Positions 11,463 through 22,670 of a DNA stretch of 64,000 nucleotides are shown in pieces. This DNA is from Rhizophagus clarus (Eukaryota; Glomeromycota; Glomeromycetes; Glomerales; Glomeraceae). Under the pieces are notes generated by a model that saw only the letters and a list, made by a program, of their open reading frames with translations, ran no database searches and had not been told where the DNA came from. The DNA is taken from NCBI GenBank assembly GCA_015698045.1, contig BLAL01000302.1:1-64000 (forward strand), written 5' to 3'. The position numbers and the translations under genes were made by a program. The first letter of the stretch is position 1. Every line of letters begins with the position of its first letter.

Positions 11463-12065
11463 AGAGATAAATATCTTTTTCATTATTATAATTAATCCAG
11501 AACGTGTTATTTTTTTTTATTTTCTTAGTCGGCATCTTTTAGTTCTATAAAATAATAATACAATAATAATAAATCGAAAAATTTATTAAATTTTCATCGA
11601 AAAAATATATAATAATTCATATTTACCACCTCATTCCTCTTAAGAGACTATATGTTAATTCTCAAAATGTATGCAGAACTTTTAATAATAAATATAAGAT
11701 CTATAAAGTATTATATTATAAACACTTAAAACATTTATAGCAAAGTTTAAAGATACTAAAGGATTCTATAATTTAATAGATTCCTTAAGAAACTTTAAAC
11801 ATTTTATCTTTAAGGAATTTTTATAAATTGAATTAGGTATTAACTATATAAGAACTTTATTTTAAACATTATTTAATCTTAATCAAATTTAAAGTCGATC
11901 TCATGGGATTTATAAAAATCAATCTGTACCGAACATTGATATTTCCGCATTGCATATAATAAAAGATTTTCTTTTTTTACTATGCTACACTGCATAATGT
12001 TGTAACGAATAAAATATTGATCTACAATAAAGTAATCCATTTATTGCGAGTCAGATACCACACAG
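11463..12065. other. Intergenic, with a dispersed repeat copy
   Basis: About 11690-11830 is a copy, on the opposite strand, of the sequence at 20240-20420: GGATTCTATAATTTAATAG at about 11761 is close to the reverse complement of AATCTATTAAGTTATAGAATCC at 20288. The rest is A+T-rich without ORFs. Confidence 0.55.
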
Positions 12066-12457
12066 CAGGGCCGATGATATTTTGTGTTTCGCAGAATATC
12101 ATATAAATCACAAAATTTTGTGATAAACAAAAATTTCAAAATATCACAACATAATTTCACAAAATTTATTTATTTATATATACGAGCGCATAATTCCACA
12201 CAATTGCCATGTAATTTCTATATAATTTTCATGTGGCTTCCATAATTAGCATAGTTTGTGTAATCTAGAAAATTTTTTAAGGAAGTTCGAATTGTAAAAA
12301 TTATGAGAAATTATCGCAGAAATGGCACAAAATTTTATTTAAAACGCCACAAAATTACACAAAATTACCAAAAATAGGAAAACACAACATAACACAAAAT
12401 TTATTTTTATCACACACAAATTTTACCTTTTAGTGCCGCAGAAAATCATCGGCCCTG
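12066..12457. mobile_element. hAT-like MITE, 8-bp TSD CCACACAG
   Basis: The 392-bp element begins CAGGGCCGATGAT and ends with its reverse complement ATCATCGGCCCTG. It is flanked by exact 8-bp direct repeats CCACACAG at 12058-12065 and 12458-12465. An 8-bp duplication with CAGGG-type termini is the hallmark of hAT-superfamily elements. No ORF is present, so it is non-autonomous. The interior is rich in CACAAAATTT-type words in both orientations. Confidence 0.9.
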
Positions 12458-12730
12458 CCACACAGGTGCCGCAGATGAATCACGCGTCGCACAATTCAAA
12501 ATTATTTATACGGGGTAATCTAGATATGACTTTTTTTATTCGAGATTAGATTTTTTTATATACACACGTAAGTACATTTTTTCCACACTTTTTACCACAG
12601 TATACTCACGTAAGAATATTTTTTATTAATAATTTGAAATCTTTTGTTTCTTTTCCATTTAATATACTAATGAGAAATAATTTTTTTTATGAATATTCTC
12701 AAATAATAAATCATTCAAATAAAATCTCAA

Positions 12731-14812
12731 ATGTCTACCGATAATAATAATACAGGACTACCAAAATTTAGAATTAAAAGAGTTAACAATGAAAATAATA
12801 ATAATTCTAATAATAACACATCAAATACTCTTAAAAAATTTTATAAAAATAACAAAAGCAGTTCAGTTGTTGGACTACCAAAATTACAAGTTATTCCCAA
12901 AGACTTTGAAATTGCAAAAAAAGTGAATTCGGCACCACAATCAGAAACTGAATTTCTAGTAAATCTCCTAGAAGCACCACAACCAGAAACATTAATTACG
13001 AAATTACTTCCGTATCAGAAGCAAGGCCTTGGTTGGATGTTATCAAATGAACACCCTAAAGAGCCAACTATTGATGAGGAAGTTCAATTCTGGATTCAAA
13101 AGGAGGATCAAACGAAAAAAATACTCTACTTTAATACATTAGCAAGGTTTGCAACAATAACACGCCCTAATCTTGCCAGAGGTGGAATACTCGCTGATGA
13201 TATGGGTCTTGGTAAGACGATACAAATGATTGCTTTGATAGCTTCCAAACCTGCAATCAATTTAGATTCCACATATTCTAAAACTACTCTGATTGTTGCT
13301 CCTTTAAGTGTGCTTGAAAATTGGATTGACCAAATCAACAAGCATGTTAAGAAAGGGTCTCTTTCTTATTATGTTTTTCATGGCGTTGATCGAATTAATG
13401 ATCCAGAATTTCTTAAAACTTACGATATAATAATTACTACATATGCTATTCTTGCACAATCAAATATAGAAGAAAGGAGTGGATTATTTGCCATTAAATG
13501 GCTTCGAGTTATCTTAGATGAAGGACATATTATTCGTACACAATCAACAAAACAAAGTATTGCCGTATGTAATTTGGATGCTGAGAGAAGATGGATTCTT
13601 ACAGGAACCCCAATTATGAACGAATTAAATGATATATATTCTTTAATTAAATTCTTAAAATTCACTCCTTTTGATAGTCTAGAAATATGGAATAGCATAT
13701 TTAACAACAAAACAATAAAGTTTAAAGATGGTAACAATCTTAGAAGCTTAATAAAAGCCGTTTGTCTTCGTAGAACAAAGGATATGAAATTCAATGGACG
13801 TCCTATAGTATGTCTTCCTCCTATTAATTTCTATACTCATAAAATTAAGTTTAAGACGGATGAGAAAAAGATTTATGATAACATGGAAAGTAATATAAAA
13901 GAACAATTTAGGAGTTGGAAAGAATCAAGAAATGGCGATTTAAAATATAATTATGTAACGTTTCTGGAAATGCTCCTGAGATTACGACAGATTTGCAATC
14001 ACACAGAGCTTTGTAAGAGACAAATAAATGATGCTGATAGCAATATGAATGATGAAAGATTGGCTGCCCTGAAAATATCTGTTAGTAATAATAAAAGTTG
14101 CTATATGTGCTCTAAACCATTAACAACTCCTACAATTACTCCTTGTAAACATATATTTGACAAAGATTGCATCAAAATTAGTTTTGGAGATGAACCATTT
14201 TCTTGTCCGATATGCCAAAATTCAGTTAATATGAATCAATTAATTGAATTAACAACAATTCAAATAGAAGAAGAAATTAGAAATTTAGATGATTTTAAAA
14301 TAAGTTCCAAAATTGAAGCTTTATTGAAATTTTTAAATCAAAATAACGATAAATCAGTAGTCTTCAGCCAATGGACATCTTTTCTTGATTTGATTGAAAT
14401 TGCATTTAAAGATGCAAATGTCAAATTTGTTCGATTTGATGGCAAAATGTCACGTAATCAGCGAGAAGAGACTGTAAATAATTTCAACAATGATCCGGAA
14501 ATAAAGGTTCTTCTAATTAGTTTAAAATGCGGATCTTTGGGATTGAATCTTACTGTTGCTAATCAATGTTTTCTTATGGATCCTTGGTGGAATCCAAGTA
14601 TTGAGGATCAAGCTATAGATCGAATTTATAGAATTGGTCAAACTCGGCCAGTTTCTGTCTTTAGATTTTTTATTGAGAATACAATTGAAGATCGCGTGTT
14701 TGAACTTCAAAAGAAAAAACGTGGCTTGATATTCCAAGCTTTTGATGAGCAGCGATCTGAGAATCTGAATATTGTTGATGAAGCCCTGCAAATTTTATTA
14801 GGCAGTAGTTAA
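12731..14812 (+). CDS. SNF2-family ATPase with RING finger (Rad5/HLTF-like)
   Basis: Intronless, 693 residues. After an Asn-rich N-terminus the SNF2 ATPase begins near residue 92: motif I GLGKT (159-163), motif II DEGH (263-266), then RRWILTGTP. DEGH rather than DEAH is the form found in Rad5/HLTF proteins. A C3HC4 RING finger (CYMCSKPL...CKHIFDKDC...CPICQ, about residues 457-497) is inserted ahead of the C-terminal helicase lobe, as in Rad5, Rad16 and HLTF. The C lobe is complete (VFSQWTSFLDL, then motif VI QAIDRIYRIGQ at about 627-637). The family uses ATP to remodel DNA or chromatin and the RING recruits ubiquitin-conjugating enzymes, as in DNA damage tolerance or SUMO-targeted pathways. 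The N-terminal HIRAN domain of Rad5/HLTF is not seen and the protein is shorter than those, so a Rad16/Uls1-like or lineage-expanded role is also possible. All key residues are intact. Confidence 0.92.
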   Translation: MSTDNNNTGLPKFRIKRVNNENNNNSNNNTSNTLKKFYKNNKSSSVVGLPKLQVIPKDFEIAKKVNSAPQSETEFLVNLLEAPQPETLITKLLPYQKQGLGWMLSNEHPKEPTIDEEVQFWIQKEDQTKKILYFNTLARFATITRPNLARGGILADDMGLGKTIQMIALIASKPAINLDSTYSKTTLIVAPLSVLENWIDQINKHVKKGSLSYYVFHGVDRINDPEFLKTYDIIITTYAILAQSNIEERSGLFAIKWLRVILDEGHIIRTQSTKQSIAVCNLDAERRWILTGTPIMNELNDIYSLIKFLKFTPFDSLEIWNSIFNNKTIKFKDGNNLRSLIKAVCLRRTKDMKFNGRPIVCLPPINFYTHKIKFKTDEKKIYDNMESNIKEQFRSWKESRNGDLKYNYVTFLEMLLRLRQICNHTELCKRQINDADSNMNDERLAALKISVSNNKSCYMCSKPLTTPTITPCKHIFDKDCIKISFGDEPFSCPICQNSVNMNQLIELTTIQIEEEIRNLDDFKISSKIEALLKFLNQNNDKSVVFSQWTSFLDLIEIAFKDANVKFVRFDGKMSRNQREETVNNFNNDPEIKVLLISLKCGSLGLNLTVANQCFLMDPWWNPSIEDQAIDRIYRIGQTRPVSVFRFFIENTIEDRVFELQKKKRGLIFQAFDEQRSENLNIVDEALQILLGSS

Positions 14813-15480
14813 AGAATATTTTTAGTGTATATGCACATAATTATTGCGGTTTTCATAAATCTGTGTAATTAAAGTCACATGATGATCACTTCAAAATTAC
14901 GCGTTTTTTTTTTTTCAAAGTAACGTCTAAAACCAAGTCGCGATTTTGCTTGTCCGTAAGAATATATTGCTTTAAAAAGTCTTTAGTGTGAGTTTTGAGT
15001 CATGAGAGTAGGAACGAAAGAAGAATGACGTAGGTGAGATTTTTCAAAGTTAAAACAAACAAGAATACGAAACTCAGGAAGGACTTAGGTGTCGTATCAG
15101 GGAGGCTTTTTTAATTTAACAATGAAAGTACATAGTTGAGTGTCCTCAATTTTAAAAAGTATATCTAACTATAACAACGAAGCTGCCGGTATATATTTTG
15201 TTTGAATAAGTAAGTGAAAAAAGAAAATTTTCCAATTGAAAACCAAAGAATATACAAAAGTCCGTCTATTTCTTTTTTTCAATAAAGAACGGTTTTTACT
15301 TGTCAAGATATGTAATATTAAGCAATTATTAGATCATTATATTACAATTGTGCAATATTTACCAAATAACTAATTACAAGAACTATTGAACTAATCGAAG
15401 AGAATTTACCAATTCGCGTTTTTTTAGAATCGTTATTTGATCAATATCAAGATGATTTTGGCTTGATTATTTGTAATTTT
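14813..15480. other. Intergenic, nothing recognised
   Basis: A+T-rich sequence downstream of the SNF2 gene. I see no ORF, TIR or RNA gene before the GATATC-rich satellite starts near 15480. Confidence 0.5.
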
Positions 15481-16030
15481 GACAATATCATCAACACAGC
15501 GAGTCAACATTAAGACGATATCATATCGATACCATTTTTATTTTGCGTTGTTTTAACTATATCGTATCGATATCATCATTATTTCGCGTTTTTTTAAAAA
15601 AATATCGTTGTTTTAACTATATCGAGCCGATGTTGATTTGATATTCTTCAAATAAATATTTTTGCGATATCTTTTCGATATACCGAACCAATATTAGTAC
15701 GATATCATTTATTTGCGTTTTTTTTTTTGAAAATTATCGTTTATTGTAACCATATCAAAGCGATGTCACTTCGATATTTCTTCAAGCAAATATTTTTATG
15801 ATATCTTGTCGATACAACGAGTGAATATTGATACGATACCAATATTTATTTTGCATTTCTTTTTTGAAATTATTGTTATTGCAACGATATCATAATGGTA
15901 ATGATTCGATGTTTCTTCAAGCGAATATTTTCACGATATCTTTTGTTAATATTGAAACGATATTATGGTGACATCATAATGATATTGTTTCAATAAATCG
16001 ATATCGCAATGATATGAATTTAACATTGTT
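15480..16030 (+). repeat. GATATC-rich degenerate satellite, block 1
   Basis: Degenerate units of roughly 130-140 bp, each with GCGTTTTTTTTT, TTGTAACCATATC, CGATATTTCTTCAAGC and GATATCTTTTCGATA motifs. The block at 53870-54560 contains the same units in the reverse orientation. Confidence 0.7.
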
Positions 16031-16059
16031 ATTATGTCAATTCGGCATTGTTCAAAAAC

Positions 16060-17440
16060 TTAAGGTTTCTGTAAAGGAAAATGAAAGGAATGAAGAAGGA
16101 AATGTAAGAAAAAAGGATAGTGTAATATAAAAAAAAAAACAAAAAGAATAGTAGGAAAACATAAAGAAACGAAAAGAGAGAAGGGAGATATAAAGGAGCG
16201 AAAAAAAGGAGGGGGCAACGTAAAGGAACAAAAAGAAAGGAAGGAAATGTAGAAGAACAAAAAAAAAGGAGAAAATGCAAAGGAACAAAACGAAAAGAAG
16301 GGGAAACATAAAGTGATGAAACAAAAAGAAGAGTGAAACGTAATAGAACGAAAAAAATGGAAGGCAAAACGTAAAAAAAGAAAAAATAGAGGAAACATGA
16401 AGAAATGAAAGAGAAATGTGAATATACAAAAGAATTGAAGGGGAGATGAAAAGAATGAAGAGAAGTGAAAAGAAACAAAAAGAAACAAAAGAGACAAAAT
16501 AAACCGAAAGGTGGGTGAAAAGAAAAGAATGAAGGGGGAAGTGAAAATAAACAAAATAAATAGTAGAAAAACATAAAGAACGTAAAGGAATGAAAGGGAA
16601 ACGTAAAGGAACAAAAAGAAAGGAAAGAAATGTAAAAAAACAAAAAAAAAAGAAGGAAATGCAAATCAACAAAACGAAAAGAAGGGGAAACATAAAGTGA
16701 TAAAACAAAAAGGAGTGAAACGTAATAGAATGAAAAAAATGGAAGGCAAAACGTAAAAAAAGAAAAATAGAGGAAACATGAAGAAATGAAAGAGAAATGT
16801 GAATATACAAAAGAATTAAAGGGGAGATGAAAAGAATGAAGAGAAGTGAAAAGAAACAAAAGGAAACAAAAGAAACAAAGTAAACCGAAAGGTGGGTGAA
16901 AAGAAAAGAATGGAGGAGAAGTGAAAATAAATGAAAAGAATAGTAGGAAAACATAAAGAAACGGAAAGAAAAGAAGGAAAACGTAAAGGAACGAAAAGAA
17001 AGAAGGGGGAAACGTAAAGGAACAAAAAGAAAGGAAAGAAATGTAAAAGAACAAAAAAAAGAGGAAATGAAACGAAAAGGGAAAGGAACGAAATGAAAAG
17101 AAGGGGAAAGCGTAAAGGGTGAAATGAAAGGAGGGAAAATATAAAAAATAAAATGAAAAGAGGAGGAACGTAAAGAGACAAATTAAAAGGAGATGAAACG
17201 TAAAGGAATAAAGCAAAAATGAGGGCAAATGTAAAGTGATGAAATGAAAAGGAGGGTTAAACGTAATAACCGAAAAAAAAATAGAAGGAAAAACGTAAAA
17301 AAAAAAGAAAAAAAAGAGGAAGAAATGAAAGAGAAATGTGAATATACAAAAATAATTGAAGGGAGACGAAAAGAATGGAAAACAAACGAAAAGAAACACA
17401 GGGGATAAAAGAAAAAATGAAAGAAAAGTTAGTAAATAAC
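16060..17440 (+). repeat. 1.4-kb polypurine (GAAA/GGAA) block with internal duplication
   Basis: The plus strand is almost all A and G (GAAAGGAA, AAAGAA, AACGTAAAGGAAC words), with few pyrimidines over about 1.4 kb. A segment of roughly 280 bp (about 16300-16580, with GGAAGGCAAAACGTAAAA) recurs at about 16684-16955. The strand bias leaves very long Phe/Ser/Leu-rich reading frames open on the minus strand; I treat these as artefacts. Purine mirror tracts of this kind can form triplex (H-DNA) structures. Confidence 0.85.
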
Positions 17441-17509
17441 GAAATGTAATCGATCATAAAAAAAATAAAATGAAATAAAAAGAAACATACTTGTAAAGAA
17501 GCCCAATTA

Positions 17510-18170
17510 CTAAAAACATTTGATCGAAACCTGCAAAAAAAAGATGGATTCATTAGTAAAACGTTTCCTAAAAAAAAAAGAAAAAATAAAGTTTCGAAAA
17601 TTTCGAAACTTACATTCATTACGCCCACGGCCATCGTCCAAGAATCGAAAACTAGAAGCTACAAAAAAAAAGATGAAAACGTTAATAAAAACGTCTCCTA
17701 AAAAAAAACAAAGAAAAAAAAGTTTCTAAAATTTTGAAACTTACATTCATTACGCCCACAGCCATCGTCCAAGAATCGAAGACCAGAAGCTACAAAAAAA
17801 AAGACGAAAACGTTAGTAAAACGTTTCCTAAAAAAAACAAAGAAAAAAAAAGTTTTGAAAATTTCGAAACTTACATTCATTACGCCCACGGCCATCGTCC
17901 AAGAATCGAAGACTAGAAGCTACAAAAAAAAAGATGGAAACGTTAGTAAAAACGTCTCCTAAAAAAAAACAAAGAAAAAAAAAGTTTCGAAAATTTTGAA
18001 ACTTACATTCATTACGCCCACGGCCATCATTCAAGAATCGAAGACCAGAAGCTACAAAAAAAAAAGATGGAAACGTTAGTAAACGTTTCCTAAAAAAAAA
18101 GAAAAAATAAAGTTTTGAAAATGAAAATTTTCGAAATTTACATTAATTACGCCCATCGTCTAAGGAAAGA
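17510..18170 (+). repeat. Tandem repeat, ~131-bp unit, 5 copies, with palindrome
   Basis: ATTACGCCCA recurs at about 17619, 17750, 17880, 18012 and 18146, a period of 130-135 bp. Each unit carries a near-perfect palindrome around GTTTCGAAAATTTCGAAAC and an ACGTTAGTAAAACGT hairpin flanked by A-runs. It is a higher-identity member of the hairpin satellite family seen more diverged at 18180-19900, 40700-41240 and 46370-48130. Confidence 0.9.
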
Positions 18171-18179
18171 AAAAAGAGA

Positions 18180-19900
18180 TATTGGTACGTTTCTAAAATC
18201 ATTAATAATAAAACCTATTGTCAATTCGCCTTTCTGAAATCTTCAAGGCTGCATTCTACAAAAATGAAGAAAAGAAAGAAACATTAGAATGTTTCTTTAA
18301 CACAAAACTTGCCATTTTTACAATAAAGCTAAAAAATTTTTTTTAAAATTAAATAAAAAAATTCGTTTTTTAAATTAAAAAAAATTCATTTTTATGTTAA
18401 ATAAAAAAAAATTCATTTTTTTAGATTAAATAAAAAAAAATACGGCTTCTTTGGATGACGGTATTTCAGTGGTGTGTACCAACTTTTTGTTTGTTTGTTT
18501 TTTTATTTAAAGAAATACATTCTAACAGTTGCTTTTTTTTATTTGTAAATGAGCAGAAGGAAAAAAATGAAATGTAATAAGCAAAAATAAAAAAAAATTA
18601 TCAATAAATCAATAAACAAATGATGAAATTATATAGTCAGCCAATTAAAGATGATCATTTTTGATTGAAAAATTGGCAGAGTTATATAAAAATTAGCAGA
18701 ATTATATAAAAATAGGCAGAATTATATAAAAATCGGCAGAATTATATAAAATTGGCAGAATTATATAAAAATTGGCAGAATTACATAAAAATCAGCAGAA
18801 TTACATAAAAATCGGCAGAATTATATAAAAATCGGCAGAATTACATAAAAATCGGCAAGAGCATATTAAAATAAAGCAAATTCCAATTTTTTTTCATTCG
18901 ACCTGTGAAATTCCTATTCTCTTGCTGAAATCTGCATCCAAGAGGAGTTTAAAATGCAAATTTCCACCTTCAAAAGTCCAAAAAACTGATAATCTAAAAA
19001 AAGAGTAGCAATGAAAAGTTAATATTATTTCACTAAAAATATAAAACTAAAAAAAAAGACTTCCTTACTGAAGTCATATATATCTAGAAGAGACCGATTC
19101 CATCTTACATGCCTAAAAAAAGAAATAAAACAAACATTTAGTATAGATGTTTGTTAAAATAAAAAAAATAAAATAATTTTTTTTATTTGTCAGTCACCTG
19201 TATTCAAGGAGACTTGAAAAAATAGCCTAAAAGAAAGAAAATGAATAGTTAGTGATATTTGTTAAAAATAAATAAAGTTCCAAGATTCTTAAATTTTTTT
19301 AATCTCTATTCCATTTCTTCATGTAAATTGTTTAAGATTTTAGTAATGAAAGATAGAAATTCTAATGTCTAAAAAACCTGGCCGCTTAGAAAAAACAAAT
19401 AAAAATATCAAAATGCAAGTAATATGTTTTGTTAAAAAATAAATTTTTAAAAATAATAGAAATGTTAATAATTTAGTATAACGTTTCTTTAAAAAAATCA
19501 ATTTAAAACTACCGAAGTGCTACACATTGAAAAATTTGATTATAGAAAAAAATAACATAACAATAGAAACGTTAGTAAACAGTTTTGTTAAACAATAAAT
19601 TTTTAAAAAAAATCAGATTTTCTATATCAAAATTTTACACATTGAAAGACTGTTAAAAATAAATTCAAAAAAATTATTTTATCAAAGTTTTACACGTTGA
19701 TAGATCTGGCCATCTAGGAAAAAAAAATATAAACCTTTTCGTTAAAATTAAAAAAATTTAAAAAAAGAAAAATATTTTGGATTTCCCCTACCGAAATTCT
19801 ATACGTTGAAAGACCACTTAGAAAAAAAACAAATAATAATAGAAATATTAGTAAACTGTTTTGTTAAAAATAAATAAAAAAAATCTCTTCCCCTATCGAA
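18180..19900 (+). repeat. Degenerate hairpin satellite (TTAGTAA core), block 1
   Basis: Scattered units share CTAGAAAAAAAA, then an imperfect inverted repeat around TTAGTAA (e.g. GAAACGTTAGTAAACAGTTT near 19565 and AATATTAGTAAACTGTTTTG near 19845), then TAAAAATAAATAAA and a CCGAAATTCTACACG element. Units are diverged, about 100-130 bp apart. No coding potential is seen. Confidence 0.6.
18666..18862 (+). repeat. Tandem repeat, 21-22-bp unit, ~9 copies
   Basis: AATTGGCAGAATTATATAAA-type units run in tandem with small changes (TAGGC, TCGGC, TCAGC; TATA or TACA). This minisatellite lies inside the larger hairpin satellite block. Confidence 0.9.
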
Positions 19901-19914
19901 ATCTACGTTTAAAT

Positions 19915-20110
19915 TTGTGAAAAAAATGAGAGAAAAGCAATGAGAGAGGGAAAAGGGCCAGACGGATAGAAAGAGAAAGGAAGAGAAAGAGAGAGATGGA
20001 AAGGAAGAGGAAGAGGAAGAAGGAGAAGGGGAGGGAAAGGAAGAGGGAGAGAGGAAAAGGGAAAGAGAGAGGAGAGAGAGAGAGGAAAAGAGAAAGAAAA
20101 TAAAAATGAA
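19915..20110 (+). repeat. GA-rich purine tract
   Basis: About 200 bp of GAGAGA, GGAAGAGG and GAAAGAGAG words with almost no pyrimidines. It is similar in character to the 16-17.4 kb polypurine block. A Phe/Leu/Pro/Ser-rich frame on the minus strand is a composition artefact. Confidence 0.8.
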
Positions 20111-20239
20111 ATGAAACTGGAAAATGAAAAAAGTTTAAAAAAGCATCTAACCGATCTTTTTTTTAACTGCAGCTGCGGCTGATTGCTGACAATAAAGTAA
20201 TCACATGATACACATAAATAAAAAGAAATCATATTTAAT

Positions 20240-20420
20240 CTATATAAAAAATCTTCAGGGATAATAACTTTAAAGATCCTTAGAGAATCTATTAAGTTAT
20301 AGAATCCCTTAAGATCTTTAAATTTGCTTAAAGAATTCTTAAAGATCCCAAAAATTCAAAGATCTTTAAAGATTCTTTAGCAATTTTAGGATTCTTTAAG
20401 GATCCCAATAGCAAAAAATT
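20240..20420 (+). repeat. Dispersed repeat, TTTAAAGATC-rich
   Basis: The stretch is built of AAAGATCCTT, TTAAAGAATTCTTAAAG and AGATCTTTAAAG palindromic words. Part of it is homologous, in reverse orientation, to 11690-11830. It may be an old MITE; no clean termini were found. Confidence 0.5.
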
Positions 20421-22217
20421 TACTGATGTAGAAGCTTCAGTTTATATCCAAGTTCAAAATGCTACAACCACTACTGCTACCTCTGTTAGCAAAATAAGAT
20501 AAATAAGACACAATCACACTGAATAGTAATAGAAAAGTCTCAAAAAATTACTCTTTTCTTTCCTCTTGACTTAACTCTAGGTCAGAACAATACTGAAAAA
20601 AAGAATCATGTGTTTCATCATGTAATTGGGCTGACATACATATTCTCAATTATTACAATCAAAGGTATAAAAATAATCAAGGTTATATGTGAAACTGAAG
20701 ATGCAGCTAATAAAGTTATAGCTAAAACTATCATGACTAACAATATGATTAAATTTGGTAAAATAGAGTCCTTTATACAAAATCAGCCTGATTTACAATC
20801 TGAATTTGAAATCAAGATTTAGAGTGTTTCTCTAGATATTGAAAAAAATCTATTTAAACAATATTTATGATTATTAGGTCAAATGAAAAAGATCAAATTC
20901 TTTGCAGTTAAAAATTTTTATTACAAAATGGCAGTTACTTTTATTAATAAAGATTTATAGGCTGTTCTCAAAGAAGAATAGTCTATGAAATTTTTAAATA
21001 AGACCTTTAAAATTTTTCTAGTATGCTTATAAAAGAAGAACGTAATTACTACTTCAAGTATATATTGAAATTCACCAACTTACCTAAGGTACAAATAGAA
21101 GTGAACTTTTGAAAATAGTTACATATATAAAAACTAAAGCTGTGTTTATTCTTAAAAACTATTTCTCTCAGAATTATAAAAAAGAACGCTTCATTTGATT
21201 TTATTTCAATAGCGCTGATGATATAAACACTGCAAAAGAAAATCATTTTGCTTTTAATAACAAAGGAATACATTTCGTTAAAAAAATACACTTACTTGCC
21301 ATGTATGTGGCTTTACCAATCATAAAGTCAGAAACTATTTAAAAAATAACAAGCTAAAATACCACTATAGCCAATAGACAACATATTAAGATATATACAA
21401 AATATATATAAAATTGAGACTCTGAAACCTAAATCTGGTTTCAAACCAATTTTTCCTTCTGTAAAAAATGATTTTATTTCTAGTGATATAAACTGAGCTG
21501 ATGATTGGGATGCCAAGTTTTCAGCTAAACCTACACCACCTGCTAGTTATACTAAAGTTACTCAACGATTCTTAAAAATTCTTCTTAGTTCACAAAAGGT
21601 ACCACCTTCTAACATATAATAATTAGGATAGAATAAACCAGGTTCTAACCAAAAGTCTAATAGAGTACTCTTAACTAGTCAAATCTATAATGCACTTCCT
21701 AATTTTACTCAACTACAAAGCATTAAGCAATTAGAACAACAAATCTATAGTCTTAAAAAAAGATTAGACAAAAGTATTAATTCAAATTTAAATTCATGAT
21801 TTGAGAAAGTCAAATAGCAACTCAACAAATTCAACGATCTACCCATACAGGCATTATATATTTTTATAGAATATATTCTTTTGCTAAAAAATTATGAAAT
21901 AAAATTTTGATCAACAATCATTTATCATGAAAAAGTTTAATAATAATAAAATCATTAATCTTGAGATGCATATGCTTAATCCAATGAATAACAAACCTGA
22001 ACTTGACCTCAATTTTGATCTAATTATTGATTCATTCATCAATATTTTTAATAAAAGAATGAGAACTGATAAGGATGAGAGTAATGCTAAGGTTGCTGGG
22101 TAAAACTAGGTAGTTTAGCAAATTGTCTAAATGTTAAAAGGGTAAAATTTGACAAAATTATATTAAAATCTTAGTAAAAAATTAGCAAAACTTGACAAAT
22201 ATCAAAACTTATAATAA

Positions 22218-22670
22218 GGGATATGCCAGAAATCAGCTGATTTAATAAGGGGATGGGGGGTTAATCTAAAAATCAGGTTCCTATGATTGGTTATAAATTA
22301 TATAATATATATAATATATTATTATTATTTATATATTAAAATAGTTTTTTTGTATTCTTTTCTATCTTTTTTCAATAAAATAAAGCACTTCTTTTGACTA
22401 AAAAAAAAAAAAAAAAAAAAAGTTTTTTGCAATTATCTTGCCATCTAATAGCTCAATTTGATTAAACTTTTTTATTTTATAAGGCTTATCAAAAGCTATA
22501 AAACAAAAAAAAATTCATAAAAATTGGATTACTAAATCATAAGTTATTTATATAAATATAATTATATATATTATTATATATTTTTTTAACCAATTAAAAT
22601 GTGATTAGGTGGGAGGTGGAAGGGTAAGGGCTATTAATTGAAGGAAATCAGCTGATTTCTGGCACGCCCC
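22218..22670. mobile_element. Harbinger-like MITE, TAA target duplication
   Basis: The left end GGGATATGCCAGAAATCAGC and the right end (reverse complement GGGGCGTGCCAGAAATCAGC) form inverted termini that extend through CTGATTT and more loosely further in. The 3-bp TAA at 22215-22217 and 22671-22673 and the GGG start fit PIF/Harbinger-type elements. It lies inside the decayed LINE and itself carries the tail-only LINE insertion at 22353-22420. Confidence 0.8.
22353..22420 (+). mobile_element. 5'-truncated LINE insertion (3' end plus poly-A)
   Basis: The sequence TATTCTTTTCTATC...CTTCTTTTGACT is followed by 20-plus A. It matches the tail at about 25570-25643. AGTTTTTTTG just before (22343-22352) and AGTTTTTTG just after (22421-22429) look like a target-site duplication. 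It is a minimal target-primed insertion into the MITE at 22218-22670. Confidence 0.7.

Noticed and set aside
11148..11550. Overlapping ORFs in other frames over the Gly/Arg tail
   Set aside because: Simple GGAAGA-type repeats keep all frames open; only the +1 frame continues the upstream protein.
13126..13794. Minus-strand ORFs within the SNF2 gene
   Set aside because: They are shadows of a complete, conserved plus-strand gene.
16032..17399. 455-codon minus-strand ORF rich in Phe, Leu and Ser
   Set aside because: It is the complement of a polypurine block; several long frames are open at once and the composition is explained by T/C-runs, with no domain or start context.
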